A stretch of 64,000 nt of DNA from assembly GCF_022810405.1 (NCBI RefSeq), contig NZ_JALGQE010000012.1, forward strand, positions 1-64,000, written 5' to 3'. Source of the DNA: Rhodococcus sp. ARC_M5 (GTDB lineage: Bacteria > Actinomycetota > Actinomycetes > Mycobacteriales > Mycobacteriaceae). Below are positions 18,684-27,430 of the stretch, in pieces. Made by a program: the position numbers and the translations under genes. How positions within the stretch are numbered: the stretch's first letter is position 1; each line of letters starts with the position of its first letter. A model generated the notes under the pieces. The model saw only the letters and a program-made list of their open reading frames with translations, made no database searches and was not told the DNA's origin.

Positions 18684-19513
18684 GCACATTCACAGGCAAG
18701 GTCGCCGTAGTCACCGGCGCGGGTTCGGGAATCGGCCGGGCTCTGGCCCTCGAGCTGGCCGGGCGGGGAGCGAAGTTGGCACTGTCCGACGTCGACACCG
18801 CAGGACTGGACGAGACGGTCCGACGCGTCGAGGCGTTGGGTGCCGAGGTCAAGTCGGATTTCTTGGATGTGTCCCAGCGCGAGACCGTACTGGACTACGC
18901 CGAGGCCGTCGTCGCGCATTTCGGCAAGGTCAACCAGATCTACAACAACGCCGGGATCGCGTACCACGGTGACGTCGACAAGTCCTCGTTCAAGGACATC
19001 GAGCGCATCGTCGACGTCGACTTCTGGGGAGTCGTCAATGGCACCAAGGCATTTCTGCCGCACATCCAGGCCTCCGGCGACGGCCACATCATCAACATCT
19101 CCAGCCTCTTCGGCCTGCTGGCCATGCCGTCGCAGTCCGCGTACAACGCCGCAAAGTTCGCCGTCCGCGGATTCAGCGAGTCGTTGCGGATGGAAATGCT
19201 GATCTCCAAGGCACCGGTCAAGGTGACCGTGGTGCATCCCGGCGGCATCAAGACCGCCATTGCCCGCAACGCCACGGTCGCCGAGAACTTCGATCAGGCC
19301 GACGTGGCCAAGTTCTTCGACAGCAAGCTCGCCAAGACCACCCCGATCGACGCGGCCAAGACCATTCTCAAGGGCGTCGAGAAGGGCAAGGGCCGGGTAC
19401 TCATCGGTTCCGACGCGATCGCCCTCGATCTGCTGCAGCGCATCACCGGTTCGCGATACCAGGGCCTGATCGCGGCGGTATCCAAGCGCGCGCTGCCGCG
19501 CACGAAGAAGTAG
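18680..19513 (+). CDS. Short-chain dehydrogenase/reductase (SadH-like)
   Basis: A classical SDR of 277 residues. The cofactor motif is VVTGAGSGIGRALAL (TGxxxGxG), the structural motif NNAG appears in IYNNAGIAY, and the catalytic set is Ser in INISSLFG, then YNAAK (Tyr-x-x-x-Lys). An Asp after the second strand (LSDVDTAG) suggests a preference for NAD(H), though this is not decisive. ATGA overlap with the monooxygenase gene implies coupled translation. It probably oxidises an alcohol or reduces a ketone in the same route as its neighbours. Confidence 0.92.
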   Translation: MSTFTGKVAVVTGAGSGIGRALALELAGRGAKLALSDVDTAGLDETVRRVEALGAEVKSDFLDVSQRETVLDYAEAVVAHFGKVNQIYNNAGIAYHGDVDKSSFKDIERIVDVDFWGVVNGTKAFLPHIQASGDGHIINISSLFGLLAMPSQSAYNAAKFAVRGFSESLRMEMLISKAPVKVTVVHPGGIKTAIARNATVAENFDQADVAKFFDSKLAKTTPIDAAKTILKGVEKGKGRVLIGSDAIALDLLQRITGSRYQGLIAAVSKRALPRTKK

Positions 19514-19521
19514 GCGCGCCC

Positions 19522-20478
19522 GTGAAGTCCTTATACGTTCCCCTGCCGATCGTCGCGGCGGCACTGAAGCCGTTCTACCGCCTTGCGCTCAATCCGCGCC
19601 TGTCTTTCCGGGCGCAGCGGGCACTTCTCGAGGCCGCGGCTCCGGCGCAGACACTTCCGCACGGAACGGTCTCGCAGAAGTTGACGCTCGCGGGACGCAA
19701 AGCCGAGCGTGTCACCGTCGGTGCGACCGAACGCGACACGGCAATCCTCTACCTGCACGGCGGCGCATACACGATCGGTTCGATCAACACGCACCGGTCG
19801 CTCGCGGCGCATCTGGCGCGGGAATCGGCCAGCGCGGTCTACGTGCTCGACTACCGGTTGGCCCCGGAGAACCCGTACCCGGCAGGTCTGGACGACGCCG
19901 TGGCGGCGTTCCGCGAGCTGGTCCGGTCCCACGGATTCGCAGCCGAGCGCATCGCCATCGCCGGCGATTCGGCCGGTGGCGGTCTGACCGTCGCCACCGC
20001 CCGGCGGCTGGTGGACGACGGCACCAGCCCGGCCGCCCTCGGCCTGATCTCGCCCTGGGTCGATCCCGGTGCGCGCGACGCCGTCAAGGACCGCGATCTC
20101 GTGGTCAACACCGGATGGTCGTACAGCTCGGCCGATGCCTATCTGGGTGCAGGCGATCCACTGGACCAGGGCTTCGCCCCACTGTTGGGAAACCTGGACG
20201 GACTGCCCCCGATCGTCATGCACGTCGGCACCGACGAGGTGCTGTACGCGCAGATCACCGCGTTCGCGGACAAGCTGCGTCTGTCGGGCGTTGAGCTCGA
20301 ACACGTGGAGTACAAGAAGCTCTGGCACGTGGCCCATCTACAGGCATCGATCCTGCGTGAGGCGGCTCAGGCCGTCCAGCACATGGGCTCGTACCTCGGC
20401 CGCAAGGTCAGAGCCACCCCCACGGTCGGCGCGTCACAGGTTGCGCTCACCGAGCCAACGGCCGGCGACCTCGCCTGA
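19522..20478 (+). CDS. Alpha/beta hydrolase, HSL-type esterase (LipR-like)
   Basis: The 318-residue enzyme is a hormone-sensitive-lipase-type esterase: oxyanion motif LHGGAY (His79), nucleophile elbow AGDSAGGG with Ser150, and later candidates for the acid (VGTDEVLY) and the histidine (LWHVAHL). It starts with GTG 8 bp behind the dehydrogenase gene and is the last gene of the TetR-controlled operon. It may hydrolyse the ester made by the monooxygenase. Its 3' end overlaps tail-to-tail with the opposing binding-protein gene by 45 bp. Confidence 0.88.
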   Translation: MKSLYVPLPIVAAALKPFYRLALNPRLSFRAQRALLEAAAPAQTLPHGTVSQKLTLAGRKAERVTVGATERDTAILYLHGGAYTIGSINTHRSLAAHLARESASAVYVLDYRLAPENPYPAGLDDAVAAFRELVRSHGFAAERIAIAGDSAGGGLTVATARRLVDDGTSPAALGLISPWVDPGARDAVKDRDLVVNTGWSYSSADAYLGAGDPLDQGFAPLLGNLDGLPPIVMHVGTDEVLYAQITAFADKLRLSGVELEHVEYKKLWHVAHLQASILREAAQAVQHMGSYLGRKVRATPTVGASQVALTEPTAGDLA

Positions 20479-21327
20479 CGGAACACCACTGCGGACCTCG
20501 CCGATCATGTCGGCGAGGTCCGCTGTCGTCAGCTCCCCAGCCACCACCGAGAACGACTCGAGCGCACTCTCCTCGAGCACTCCGTTGGAATAGAGCGGCA
20601 CCACGTTCTGCGCTGGGTAGACGCTGTCGTCGTCGGGCAGCGTTGTCAGGTCTTTCGCCAGCGGGCCGAACGACGCGGTGCGAATGGCAAGTGCGGCCAC
20701 CGCCCCGGAATTCAGCTCGTCGACCGCGAACTGTGCGTCCGGATACACCATGAACTCCGAGAAGCCGGCCCCGGTGAAGCTCGGGCTGCCCACACCCTCT
20801 GTCCTGACGTCCATCGGATGTACCTCCCCCTCGACCGTCCCTACCGTCACGTCGGTACGACGCAGAAATTCGGCCACCGTCGTTCCGTCGTCCACCGCAT
20901 TGTCCGACGCCACCGCGATGGCAAGTCGATCCTCTGCTGTCACGTAATCCCCCACCGACAACCCGGCGGGCAGTGATCGGTTCAGTTCGGTGTACACGTC
21001 CTCGGCCTCGGTTGCCGATGATGTGGCGTCGAAGGTGCGGAGCAGGTCCCCGGTCAGATCGGGAACCATCGTCACCTCACCGCGGTCCAGCGCCGCGAGG
21101 TAGTCGGCCCGATCTCCCAGGTCTTCCTTCACCTCGACGTCCGTTCCCGTCGACCGCAGTCCCCCGGCGTAGATCTGGGCGAGCAGCTGCGAGAGGTCGG
21201 TGCTGCCCGCTCCGACGACTATGGGCCCGGAAGCCGGGTCGGTCGACGTGCCCGCACTGCAACCGCCGAGCAGCCCGGCGATCGACATCGTCAGGGCGGC
21301 TACCAGAACCGACGAACGCACTGTCAT
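20434..21327 (-). CDS. Osmoprotectant-type ABC substrate-binding lipoprotein (second copy)
   Basis: The 297-residue protein has a lipoprotein signal peptide with lipobox LLGGC (Cys23) and an OpuAC/ProX-like type II binding fold: IVVGAGSTDLSQLLAQIYAGGL, then a middle VPDLTGDLL equivalent to the IPDYTGNLL of the neighbouring binding protein. It is a diverged paralog of the divergently encoded binding protein and may offer the same permease a second ligand. The conserved aromatic residues for quaternary amines are less evident than in the paralog (PDLTG instead of PDYTG), so its ligand may differ. Confidence 0.82.
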   Translation of the reverse strand: MTVRSSVLVAALTMSIAGLLGGCSAGTSTDPASGPIVVGAGSTDLSQLLAQIYAGGLRSTGTDVEVKEDLGDRADYLAALDRGEVTMVPDLTGDLLRTFDATSSATEAEDVYTELNRSLPAGLSVGDYVTAEDRLAIAVASDNAVDDGTTVAEFLRRTDVTVGTVEGEVHPMDVRTEGVGSPSFTGAGFSEFMVYPDAQFAVDELNSGAVAALAIRTASFGPLAKDLTTLPDDDSVYPAQNVVPLYSNGVLEESALESFSVVAGELTTADLADMIGEVRSGVPSGEVAGRWLGERNL

Positions 21328-21392
21328 TTTCTCCTGTTCACTGCCCGGGTGGTTTACCGATCTCGGCCGCGGGGCACTAGTGCGAACGAGAC

Positions 21393-21495
21393 GGTAGTCG
21401 AACCAACCTTATGGGCACGCCGAATTCGACTACCATCCCGAGCAGCCCGAGTCCTGGTTCCTTCGATACCCCCGCAGCGCGAGTGGGGTCGAAGG
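21393..21495. promoter_or_regulatory. Divergent control region of the osmoprotectant operon
   Basis: Between the two divergent binding-protein genes lie a 10-bp inverted repeat (GGTAGTCGAA at 21393-21402 and its complement at 21425-21434, 22 bases apart) and a second hairpin (CCTTCGA 21460-21466 with 21489-21495) in the leader just before the ribosome binding site. One or both may respond to osmotic stress; no known binding site was recognised. Confidence 0.4.
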
Positions 21496-21534
21496 AGATG
21501 GGTAGGACTGTGCCCGAACCGATGGAAGGACATC

Positions 21535-22509
21535 ATGACCACCTCCCGAATCACGCGCGCGTTCTCCGCTCCGAGGGCAGTGGCTGCCGTTGCCGCACTC
21601 GCTCTCTCGGTCACCGCACTGACCGCCTGCGGCGGAAATTCGGACCCACTGTCCAGCGGTGGCGGCGAGAGCAACAGCGACACGAACTCCATCATCATCG
21701 GCTCGGCCAACTTCCCCGAGTCCGAAACCGTGGCGAACATCTACGCCGAGGCGCTGCGCGCCAACGGCTTCGAGGTGAGCACCAAGCTCAATATCGGCAG
21801 CCGTGAGGCATACATTCCTGCGGTACGCGACGGGTCGATCGATCTGATCCCGGACTACACCGGAAACCTGCTGCAGTACTTGGACGAATCCGCGACCGCC
21901 ACGTCCTCCGAGGACGTTCTGGCCGCATTGCCCGACGCACTGGGTGACGATCTCACCGTGACGGCGCAGGCTCCCGGCGAGGACAAGGATGCCGTCGTCG
22001 TCACTCGCCAGACCGCCACCGAGCGCAATCTCACCACCATCGGCGACCTCGCTCCGTTCTCGTCCGAGGTGACCTTCGCCGGTACCCCGGAATTCCAGGA
22101 GCGCACCGGCGGTCTGCCCGGTCTGCGCGACAAGTACGGTCTGGACATCTCGCCCGGCAACTACATCCCGATCTCCGACGGCGGCGGCCCGGCCACGGTC
22201 GAGGCGCTGGTCTCCGGGCAGGTCGTCGCAGCGGACATCTTCACCACCGCGCCCTCGATCGCACAGAACGATCTGGTCGTTCTCGAGGATCCGGAGAACA
22301 ACTTCGCCGCGCAGAACATCATTCCGGTGCTGCGCACGTCCAAGCAGTCGGACAAGCTCACTCAGGTGCTCGACGCCGTGTCGGCACAGATCACCACCGA
22401 GGAGCTGATTGCGCTGAACACGCGAGTGTCCGGTGACGAGAAGGTAGAACCCGCGGCAGCAGCAGCGGATTGGGTCGCGGACAAGGGTCTGGACCAGCCG
22501 GTCAGCTGA
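21535..22509 (+). CDS. Osmoprotectant (glycine betaine/choline) ABC substrate-binding lipoprotein
   Basis: The 324-residue lipoprotein has a signal peptide ending in LTAC and a serine/glycine linker. IIIGSANFPESETVANIYAEAL and LIPDYTGNLLQY are the hallmarks of the OpuCC/ProX-type quaternary amine binding family. It captures betaine-like solutes outside the membrane and delivers them to the two permeases encoded downstream. GGAAGGA precedes the ATG. Its stop codon overlaps the start of the ATPase gene (TGATG), and all four genes are tightly coupled. Confidence 0.92.
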   Translation: MTTSRITRAFSAPRAVAAVAALALSVTALTACGGNSDPLSSGGGESNSDTNSIIIGSANFPESETVANIYAEALRANGFEVSTKLNIGSREAYIPAVRDGSIDLIPDYTGNLLQYLDESATATSSEDVLAALPDALGDDLTVTAQAPGEDKDAVVVTRQTATERNLTTIGDLAPFSSEVTFAGTPEFQERTGGLPGLRDKYGLDISPGNYIPISDGGGPATVEALVSGQVVAADIFTTAPSIAQNDLVVLEDPENNFAAQNIIPVLRTSKQSDKLTQVLDAVSAQITTEELIALNTRVSGDEKVEPAAAAADWVADKGLDQPVS

Positions 22510-23660
22510 TGATCACCTTCGAGCAGATCAACAAGACGTACCCGGACGGCACCACGGCGGTCGACTCCCTGGACCTGGTGATCGAGCCACACTCGTTCAC
22601 CGTGTTCGTGGGGCCGTCCGGGTGCGGCAAGACCACCTCCATGCGGATGATCAATCGCATGATCGCACCGACCTCGGGCGTGATCACGGTCGACGGTCGC
22701 AACATCGCGGACACCGACGCGGTGAAGTTGCGTCGCGGCATCGGGTACGTCATCCAGAGTGCCGGGCTGCTGCCCCACCGCACCGTCGTCGACAACGTCG
22801 CGACGGTGCCGGTGCTCAACGGCGAATCCCGTCGTGCCGCACGCAAGGCCGCGCTCGACGTCCTCGAGCGCGTCGGGCTCGACCCGGCATTCGCCTCGCG
22901 ATACCCGGCGCAGCTGTCCGGTGGGCAGCAACAGCGGGTGGGCGTGGCCCGCGCACTCGCCGCCGACCCGCCGATCCTGTTGATGGACGAGCCCTTCAGT
23001 GCGGTTGACCCGGTGGTTCGTGAGGAACTGCAGACCGAGATGCTGCGATTGCAGGCCGACCTGCAGAAGACCATCGTGTTCGTCACTCACGACATCGACG
23101 AGGCCGTCCGGCTCGGCGACAACATCGCCGTCTTCGGTCCGCAGGGCCGGCTGCAGCAGTACGACAAGCCGGAGACCGTACTCGCTGCCCCCGCAACGTC
23201 GTTCGTGGCGTCGTTCGTCGGTCGAGATCGCGGATACCGGGGCCTGTCGTTCCGCTCGGCACAGTCGGTGACGATGCACCCGATCCACACGGCGACGCAG
23301 GACGAGATTCACGGTCTACGCCTCGATCAGGGGCAGTGGGTCCTGGTGGTCGACGAGCAGCGTCGCCCGCTCGGGTGGATCGACGCGACCGGTGTCGAGA
23401 AGGTGCGCGACGGCGGAAGCATCGACGAGAGCACGGCGGCGGGAGGATCTCTGTTCCTCGAGGGCGGCGACCTGCGGCAGGCACTGGACTCGGCCATCTC
23501 CTCCCCGTCGGGAATCGGTGTTGCGGTCGATGCATCCGGCGCGGCCGTCGGTAGCGTCGACGGTGCCGAGATCCTCGAAAACCTTGCAGAACAACGCAAG
23601 GCCGAGGACTCCGAGCGCAACCGGCACCACTTCCTCGCTACCGGGGACACCGAACAGTGA
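22509..23660 (+). CDS. Osmoprotectant ABC ATPase with CBS domains (OpuCA/ProV type)
   Basis: The 383-residue protein has an ABC domain (1-240) with Walker A GPSGCGKTTSM, signature LSGGQQQRVGVARAL, Walker B ILLMDEPFSAVDP and the H-loop in FVTHDIDEA, followed by a CBS-like pair (about 255-360; VLVVDEQRRPLGWI and GVAVDASGAAVGSV). In OpuA such CBS modules sense ionic strength and gate transport, so this importer may be osmotically gated. It is coupled to the binding protein gene and overlaps the next permease gene by 4 bp. Confidence 0.93.
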   Translation: MITFEQINKTYPDGTTAVDSLDLVIEPHSFTVFVGPSGCGKTTSMRMINRMIAPTSGVITVDGRNIADTDAVKLRRGIGYVIQSAGLLPHRTVVDNVATVPVLNGESRRAARKAALDVLERVGLDPAFASRYPAQLSGGQQQRVGVARALAADPPILLMDEPFSAVDPVVREELQTEMLRLQADLQKTIVFVTHDIDEAVRLGDNIAVFGPQGRLQQYDKPETVLAAPATSFVASFVGRDRGYRGLSFRSAQSVTMHPIHTATQDEIHGLRLDQGQWVLVVDEQRRPLGWIDATGVEKVRDGGSIDESTAAGGSLFLEGGDLRQALDSAISSPSGIGVAVDASGAAVGSVDGAEILENLAEQRKAEDSERNRHHFLATGDTEQ

Positions 23661-24322
23661 CCTGGCTGTTCGACAATTTCGATGTCGTACTCGGCTACAC
23701 GAAGACACACCTGTATCTCTCGCTCGTCCCGCTGTTCGTCGGGCTGGTCATCGCCATCCCACTGGGCACCGTCATTCGCAACACTCGCTGGGTTCGCCGA
23801 ATCACGTTGACAGTGGCCAGTATCGCGTTCACCCTGCCGTCGCTCGCGCTGTTCGTCACCATCCCTGCAGTGGTCGGTCTACCGGTACTCGATCCGTTGA
23901 ACGTCGTCATCGCTCTGACGGTGTACTCGACTGCCCTGTTGGTGCGGGCGGTGCCCGAGGCACTCGATTCGGTACCGTTTGCGGTGGTCGACTCCGCCCA
24001 GGCGATGGGCTACTCGTCGCTGCGACGAGCGGTGGCCGTCGAACTGCCACTGGCACTTCCGGTGTTGATCGCGAACATCAGAGTCGTGGCGGTCACCAAC
24101 ATCTCGCTGGTCTCGGTGGGCTCGGTGATCGGCATCGGCGGTCTCGGGCAGCTCTTCACCCAGGGCTACCAGCGCGATTATCCCGACCAGATCTTCGCCG
24201 GCATCATCTCGATCGTGTTCCTGGCGTTGGTGTTCGACGCAGCCCTGTACCTGCTGGGCCGTCGACTGACTCCGTGGACGCGGCTGAGCACGGGCTCATC
24301 GAAGAAGAAGGCACGCGCATGA
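23657..24322 (+). CDS. Osmoprotectant ABC permease 1
   Basis: A 221-residue inner-membrane subunit of the BPD_transp_1 family. Five to six hydrophobic segments are visible, and the EAA coupling loop reads as DSAQAMGYSSLRRAVAVELPLALP with the conserved glycine. IGGLGQLFTQGYQRDY is typical of OpuCB/ProW-type permeases. It starts with GTG that overlaps the ATPase stop (GTGA) and pairs with the second permease to form the channel. Confidence 0.92.
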   Translation: MTWLFDNFDVVLGYTKTHLYLSLVPLFVGLVIAIPLGTVIRNTRWVRRITLTVASIAFTLPSLALFVTIPAVVGLPVLDPLNVVIALTVYSTALLVRAVPEALDSVPFAVVDSAQAMGYSSLRRAVAVELPLALPVLIANIRVVAVTNISLVSVGSVIGIGGLGQLFTQGYQRDYPDQIFAGIISIVFLALVFDAALYLLGRRLTPWTRLSTGSSKKKARA

Positions 24323-25011
24323 ATCTCTTCTCCGAGGCGTTCTCGTACATCCTCGACGGCGGAAACTGGGCCGGTCCCACGGGAATCGGCGCACGACTGA
24401 TCGAGCACATGTGGTACAGCCTGCTGGCAGTGCTGCTCTCCGCGGCCGTCGCGGTTCCCGCCGGTCTGCTGATCGGTCACCTACGCCGCGGCGAGGCCGT
24501 CATCGTCGGACTCGTCAACGCGCTGCGGTCGCTGCCGACCCTCGGCATTCTCGTGTTTCTGGTTCTGGTGATCGGATTGGGTCTCGTCCCCCCGATCATC
24601 GCCTTGGTGCTGCTGGGCATTCCTCCGCTGTTGGCCGGCACGTACTCCGGCATCGCCAACGTCGACGCGAACGTCGTCGACGCCGCACGTGCGATGGGGA
24701 TGACCGAAACCCAAGTGCTGTTTCGGGTGGAGATCCCCAACGCGCTGCCTCTGATCCTCGGCGGGTTGCGCAACACCACCCTGCAGATCATCGCCACCGC
24801 GACCATCGCGGCCTACGTCAACCTCGGTGGGCTCGGCCGCTACATCTTCGACGGGCTTGCGCTCTACGACTACGGCCGCGTTCTGGTCGGTGCCATTCTG
24901 GTGGCGCTGCTGACCTTGATCGTCGACGGCCTTCTCGCCCTTGCTGTCTGGTCGTCCGTTCCGGGAACTGGTCGTCTGCGGCGGATGCCAACCGGACTCG
25001 CGAAGGTCTGA
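24319..25011 (+). CDS. Osmoprotectant ABC permease 2
   Basis: The 230-residue second permease has the EAA loop as DAARAMGMTETQVLFRVEIP and the family-typical NLGGLGRYIFDGLALYDYG. With permease 1 it forms the heterodimeric channel of the betaine importer. ATGA overlap with the preceding gene. An excellent terminator follows immediately. Confidence 0.92.
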   Translation: MNLFSEAFSYILDGGNWAGPTGIGARLIEHMWYSLLAVLLSAAVAVPAGLLIGHLRRGEAVIVGLVNALRSLPTLGILVFLVLVIGLGLVPPIIALVLLGIPPLLAGTYSGIANVDANVVDAARAMGMTETQVLFRVEIPNALPLILGGLRNTTLQIIATATIAAYVNLGGLGRYIFDGLALYDYGRVLVGAILVALLTLIVDGLLALAVWSSVPGTGRLRRMPTGLAKV

Positions 25012-25030
25012 CTCGTCCGACGACGAAAAG

Positions 25031-25076
25031 ACACCGGCGAACCACAGGCCCGGGTGGGGGCCGGGTTCGCCGGTGT
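25031..25076. terminator. Bidirectional terminator (opu operon / malic enzyme)
   Basis: A perfect 13-bp stem (ACACCGGCGAACC with its complement at 25064-25076) is flanked by AAAA on the left and TTTT on the right, so it works on both strands. It serves the convergent permease and malic enzyme genes. Confidence 0.93.
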
Positions 25077-25091
25077 TTTCTTTCCGTTTTC

Positions 25092-26297
25092 CTACGCGAC
25101 GCCCTCGGCTCGCGCTGCTGCCGCAACTGCGTCCGCAACGGCCGGGGCGACACGAGGATCGAGTGGGCTGGGCACGATCTTGTCCGCAGCCAACTCGTCG
25201 CCGAGAACCGAGAGGATTGCCTCGGCAGCGGCGAGCTTCATGCCTTCGGTGATGCGGCGGGCACCCGCGTCGAGCGCGCCCTTGAACACACCGGGGAAGG
25301 CGAGAACATTGTTGATCTGGTTCGGGAAGTCGCTGCGTCCGGTCGCGACGATCGCGGCGTACTTTCGCGCCACCCCGGGATGGATCTCCGGATCCGGGTT
25401 GGACAACGCGAACACGATGGAGTCCGGGGCCATCGATGCGATGTAGCTCTCGTCGACCTTGCCCGCGGACAGACCGAGGAACACATCGGCTCCGGCCAGG
25501 GCGTCGGCCGCTCCGCCGGACAGCGCACGGGGGTTGGTGCGTGCCGCGAGATCGGTCTTGACACTGGTGAGGTCGTGGCGGTCGGAGGAGACGATCCCCT
25601 TCGAGTCCAGCACCACCACGTCCCGGATGCCGGCCAGGAGCAGCATGTTCGCGCACGCGACGCCCGCTGCCCCGGCTCCGGAGATGACGACCTTCAGCTC
25701 GGAGGTACTGCGGCCCTGAACCTTCGCGGCCCCGTTGAGCGCGGCGAGGACCACGATCGCGGTGCCGTGTTGATCGTCGTGCATGACGGGGCAGTCGAGT
25801 GCCTCGATGACGCGCTTCTCGATCTCGAAACAGCGCGGTGCCGAGATGTCTTCGAGGTTGACGGCACCGAAGCTGTGCCGCAGGCGCACGATGGTCTCGA
25901 CGATCTCGTCGACGTCGTTGGTGTCGAGCACGATCGGGATGGAGTCGAGACCGGCGAACTTCTTGAACAGCGCGGCCTTGCCTTCCATCACCGGCAGCGA
26001 CGCGCGAGGACCGATGTCGCCCAAACCGAGCACTGCGGAGCCGTCGGAGATGACGGCGACGAGGCGATCGGTCCAGGTGTATCGCTTGGCCAACGCGGGG
26101 TCGGCAGCGATGGCGCGGCTGACCTGGGCGACTCCGGGCGTGTACGCAATGGACAGATCGCGCTGGGTCTCGAGGGGTGCCGCCAACTCGACCGACAGCT
26201 TGCCGCCGAGGTGCCCGGCGAAGATCTCCTCGTCGGTGATCCCGGCGGGAAGGGCCGGTGTGGTGGGTGTTGCTGTGCTGTCTTCGACTGCCGTCAC
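25092..26297 (-). CDS. NAD(P)-dependent malic enzyme
   Basis: The 401-residue short-form malic enzyme decarboxylates malate to pyruvate, giving NAD(P)H. Evident motifs are LSIAYTPGVAQVS, the metal-binding stretch PVMHDDQHGTAIV, the Rossmann motif ISGAGAAGVACANML and ALSNPDPEIHPGVA. The lysine and tyrosine needed for catalysis lie in KRYTWTDRLVAVISDGSAVLG and YTPG. I prefer the GTG at 26297 (TAVEDSTAT) because GAGGAG lies 10 bases upstream; the frame is open to a GTG six codons earlier. Gene order shows no operon partner. Confidence 0.94.
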   Translation of the reverse strand: MTAVEDSTATPTTPALPAGITDEEIFAGHLGGKLSVELAAPLETQRDLSIAYTPGVAQVSRAIAADPALAKRYTWTDRLVAVISDGSAVLGLGDIGPRASLPVMEGKAALFKKFAGLDSIPIVLDTNDVDEIVETIVRLRHSFGAVNLEDISAPRCFEIEKRVIEALDCPVMHDDQHGTAIVVLAALNGAAKVQGRSTSELKVVISGAGAAGVACANMLLLAGIRDVVVLDSKGIVSSDRHDLTSVKTDLAARTNPRALSGGAADALAGADVFLGLSAGKVDESYIASMAPDSIVFALSNPDPEIHPGVARKYAAIVATGRSDFPNQINNVLAFPGVFKGALDAGARRITEGMKLAAAEAILSVLGDELAADKIVPSPLDPRVAPAVADAVAAAARAEGVA

Positions 26298-26531
26298 GGT
26301 GAAAGCTCCTCGCACTGTCGACCTCGACCAGCAAGGCGACGCATGTCAACGAAGTGATGATGATGGGGATGAGGGCGCTCGGAGTGCGCCAGTGCTGGCT
26401 GCAAACTGCCGAGAGCGTGTCTCGCATGTGAGGCGGGTACGCCTGCACGATCAGCGATGGGCTGTAGCCCTGTCGGTGCCCCAGTGTGCCACATCGTCGC
26501 CCTAACTGACCACAGAGTCAGGAACGGGTTC

Positions 26532-26819
26532 TCACTGCCACCATTGCGTCCACAGCACGAGGCCGGTAGCGACGAACACGACCATCGCCCCGAGAAACGC
26601 GGCAAATCCGCGACGGTGATCGGTGATGCGCTGGGCAATCACGGCCACGACCGCGGCGACGATATGCGCGGCGACCGAGAGACCACCCGGCCCCGGAAAA
26701 CCGCGAGTGTGGCCGAGATACTGCGTGACGGCGACGGCGATGGCCAGCACCAAAAGTCCCGCGGTGACGATGCCGCTGAGCCCGCGCAGGAATCGCAACC
26801 CGGCCCCTGCCCCGGTCAT
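26532..26819 (-). CDS. Small membrane protein, three hydrophobic segments
   Basis: The 95-residue product has hydrophobic stretches at about 17-34 (VTAGLLVLAIAVAVTQYL), 48-63 (VAAHIVAAVVAVIAQR) and 73-92 (FLGAMVVFVATGLVLW). No family was recognised. Its ATG overlaps the stop of the MarC-family gene (ATGA), so it is the third gene of a php-marC-small protein operon and may be an accessory of MarC. Confidence 0.75.
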   Translation of the reverse strand: MTGAGAGLRFLRGLSGIVTAGLLVLAIAVAVTQYLGHTRGFPGPGGLSVAAHIVAAVVAVIAQRITDHRRGFAAFLGAMVVFVATGLVLWTQWWQ

Positions 26820-27430
26820 CCGCCGGCCACGAATCCGCGAACCGAGTCCGCGATCAACTGCACCGCGATGGCAGCGAGCAACAGTCCCGCGATGCGGGCC
26901 AACAGGGAGATACCGCCCTCTCCGAGCAGCCGGATGAGTACCGTGGAGAATCGCAGTACGAGGAAGAACAGAACGTGAATGGTGATGATGCCCAGGGCAA
27001 TTGCCAGCAACGATCCTGCGTCACCGTCGGCCTGGCTGACGTAGACGATCACGGCGGCGATGGCACCGGGGCCGGCCATCAGCGGAGTCCCGAGCGGCAC
27101 GAGTGCGACGTTGACGTCCTCCGCGGCGGTGTCTCCGCCCGCGCCCTTTCCGGTCAGCAGCGACAGGGCGATGAGCAGCAACAGCAACCCGCCCGCACCC
27201 TGCAGTGCCGGAATACCGATGTGCAGATAGCTCAGGATTGCCTGGCCGCCGATCGCGAACACCGAGATGACGGTCAGCGACACCGTCGGTGCCTGCCACG
27301 CGGCCTTGTTGCGCGCTTCCTTGCTCTTGCGGCCCACCAGCGACAGGAACACCGGGATCGCGCCCGGGGGGTCCATGATGACGAAGAGGGTGATCAGCAC
27401 CGTGAGGTAGAGCGTCACGTCGAATGTCAT
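26816..27430 (-). CDS. MarC-family membrane protein
   Basis: The 204-residue protein has six predicted membrane segments and MarC/SNARE-associated signatures: LYLTVLITLFVIMDPPGAIPVFL at the N-terminus and VPLGTPLMAGPGAIAAVIVY in the middle. The family is widespread, its biochemical role unsettled (once linked wrongly to multiple antibiotic resistance). The start at 27430 overlaps the PHP gene stop by 4 bp. The open frame extends far upstream, but this is the antisense-like shadow of the PHP gene. Confidence 0.9.
   Translation of the reverse strand: MTFDVTLYLTVLITLFVIMDPPGAIPVFLSLVGRKSKEARNKAAWQAPTVSLTVISVFAIGGQAILSYLHIGIPALQGAGGLLLLLIALSLLTGKGAGGDTAAEDVNVALVPLGTPLMAGPGAIAAVIVYVSQADGDAGSLLAIALGIITIHVLFFLVLRFSTVLIRLLGEGGISLLARIAGLLLAAIAVQLIADSVRGFVAGG

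Noticed and set aside
24411..26357. 648-codon open frame on the plus strand
   Set aside because: It spans the permease and the antisense of the malic enzyme gene across a strong terminator; no recognisable motifs.
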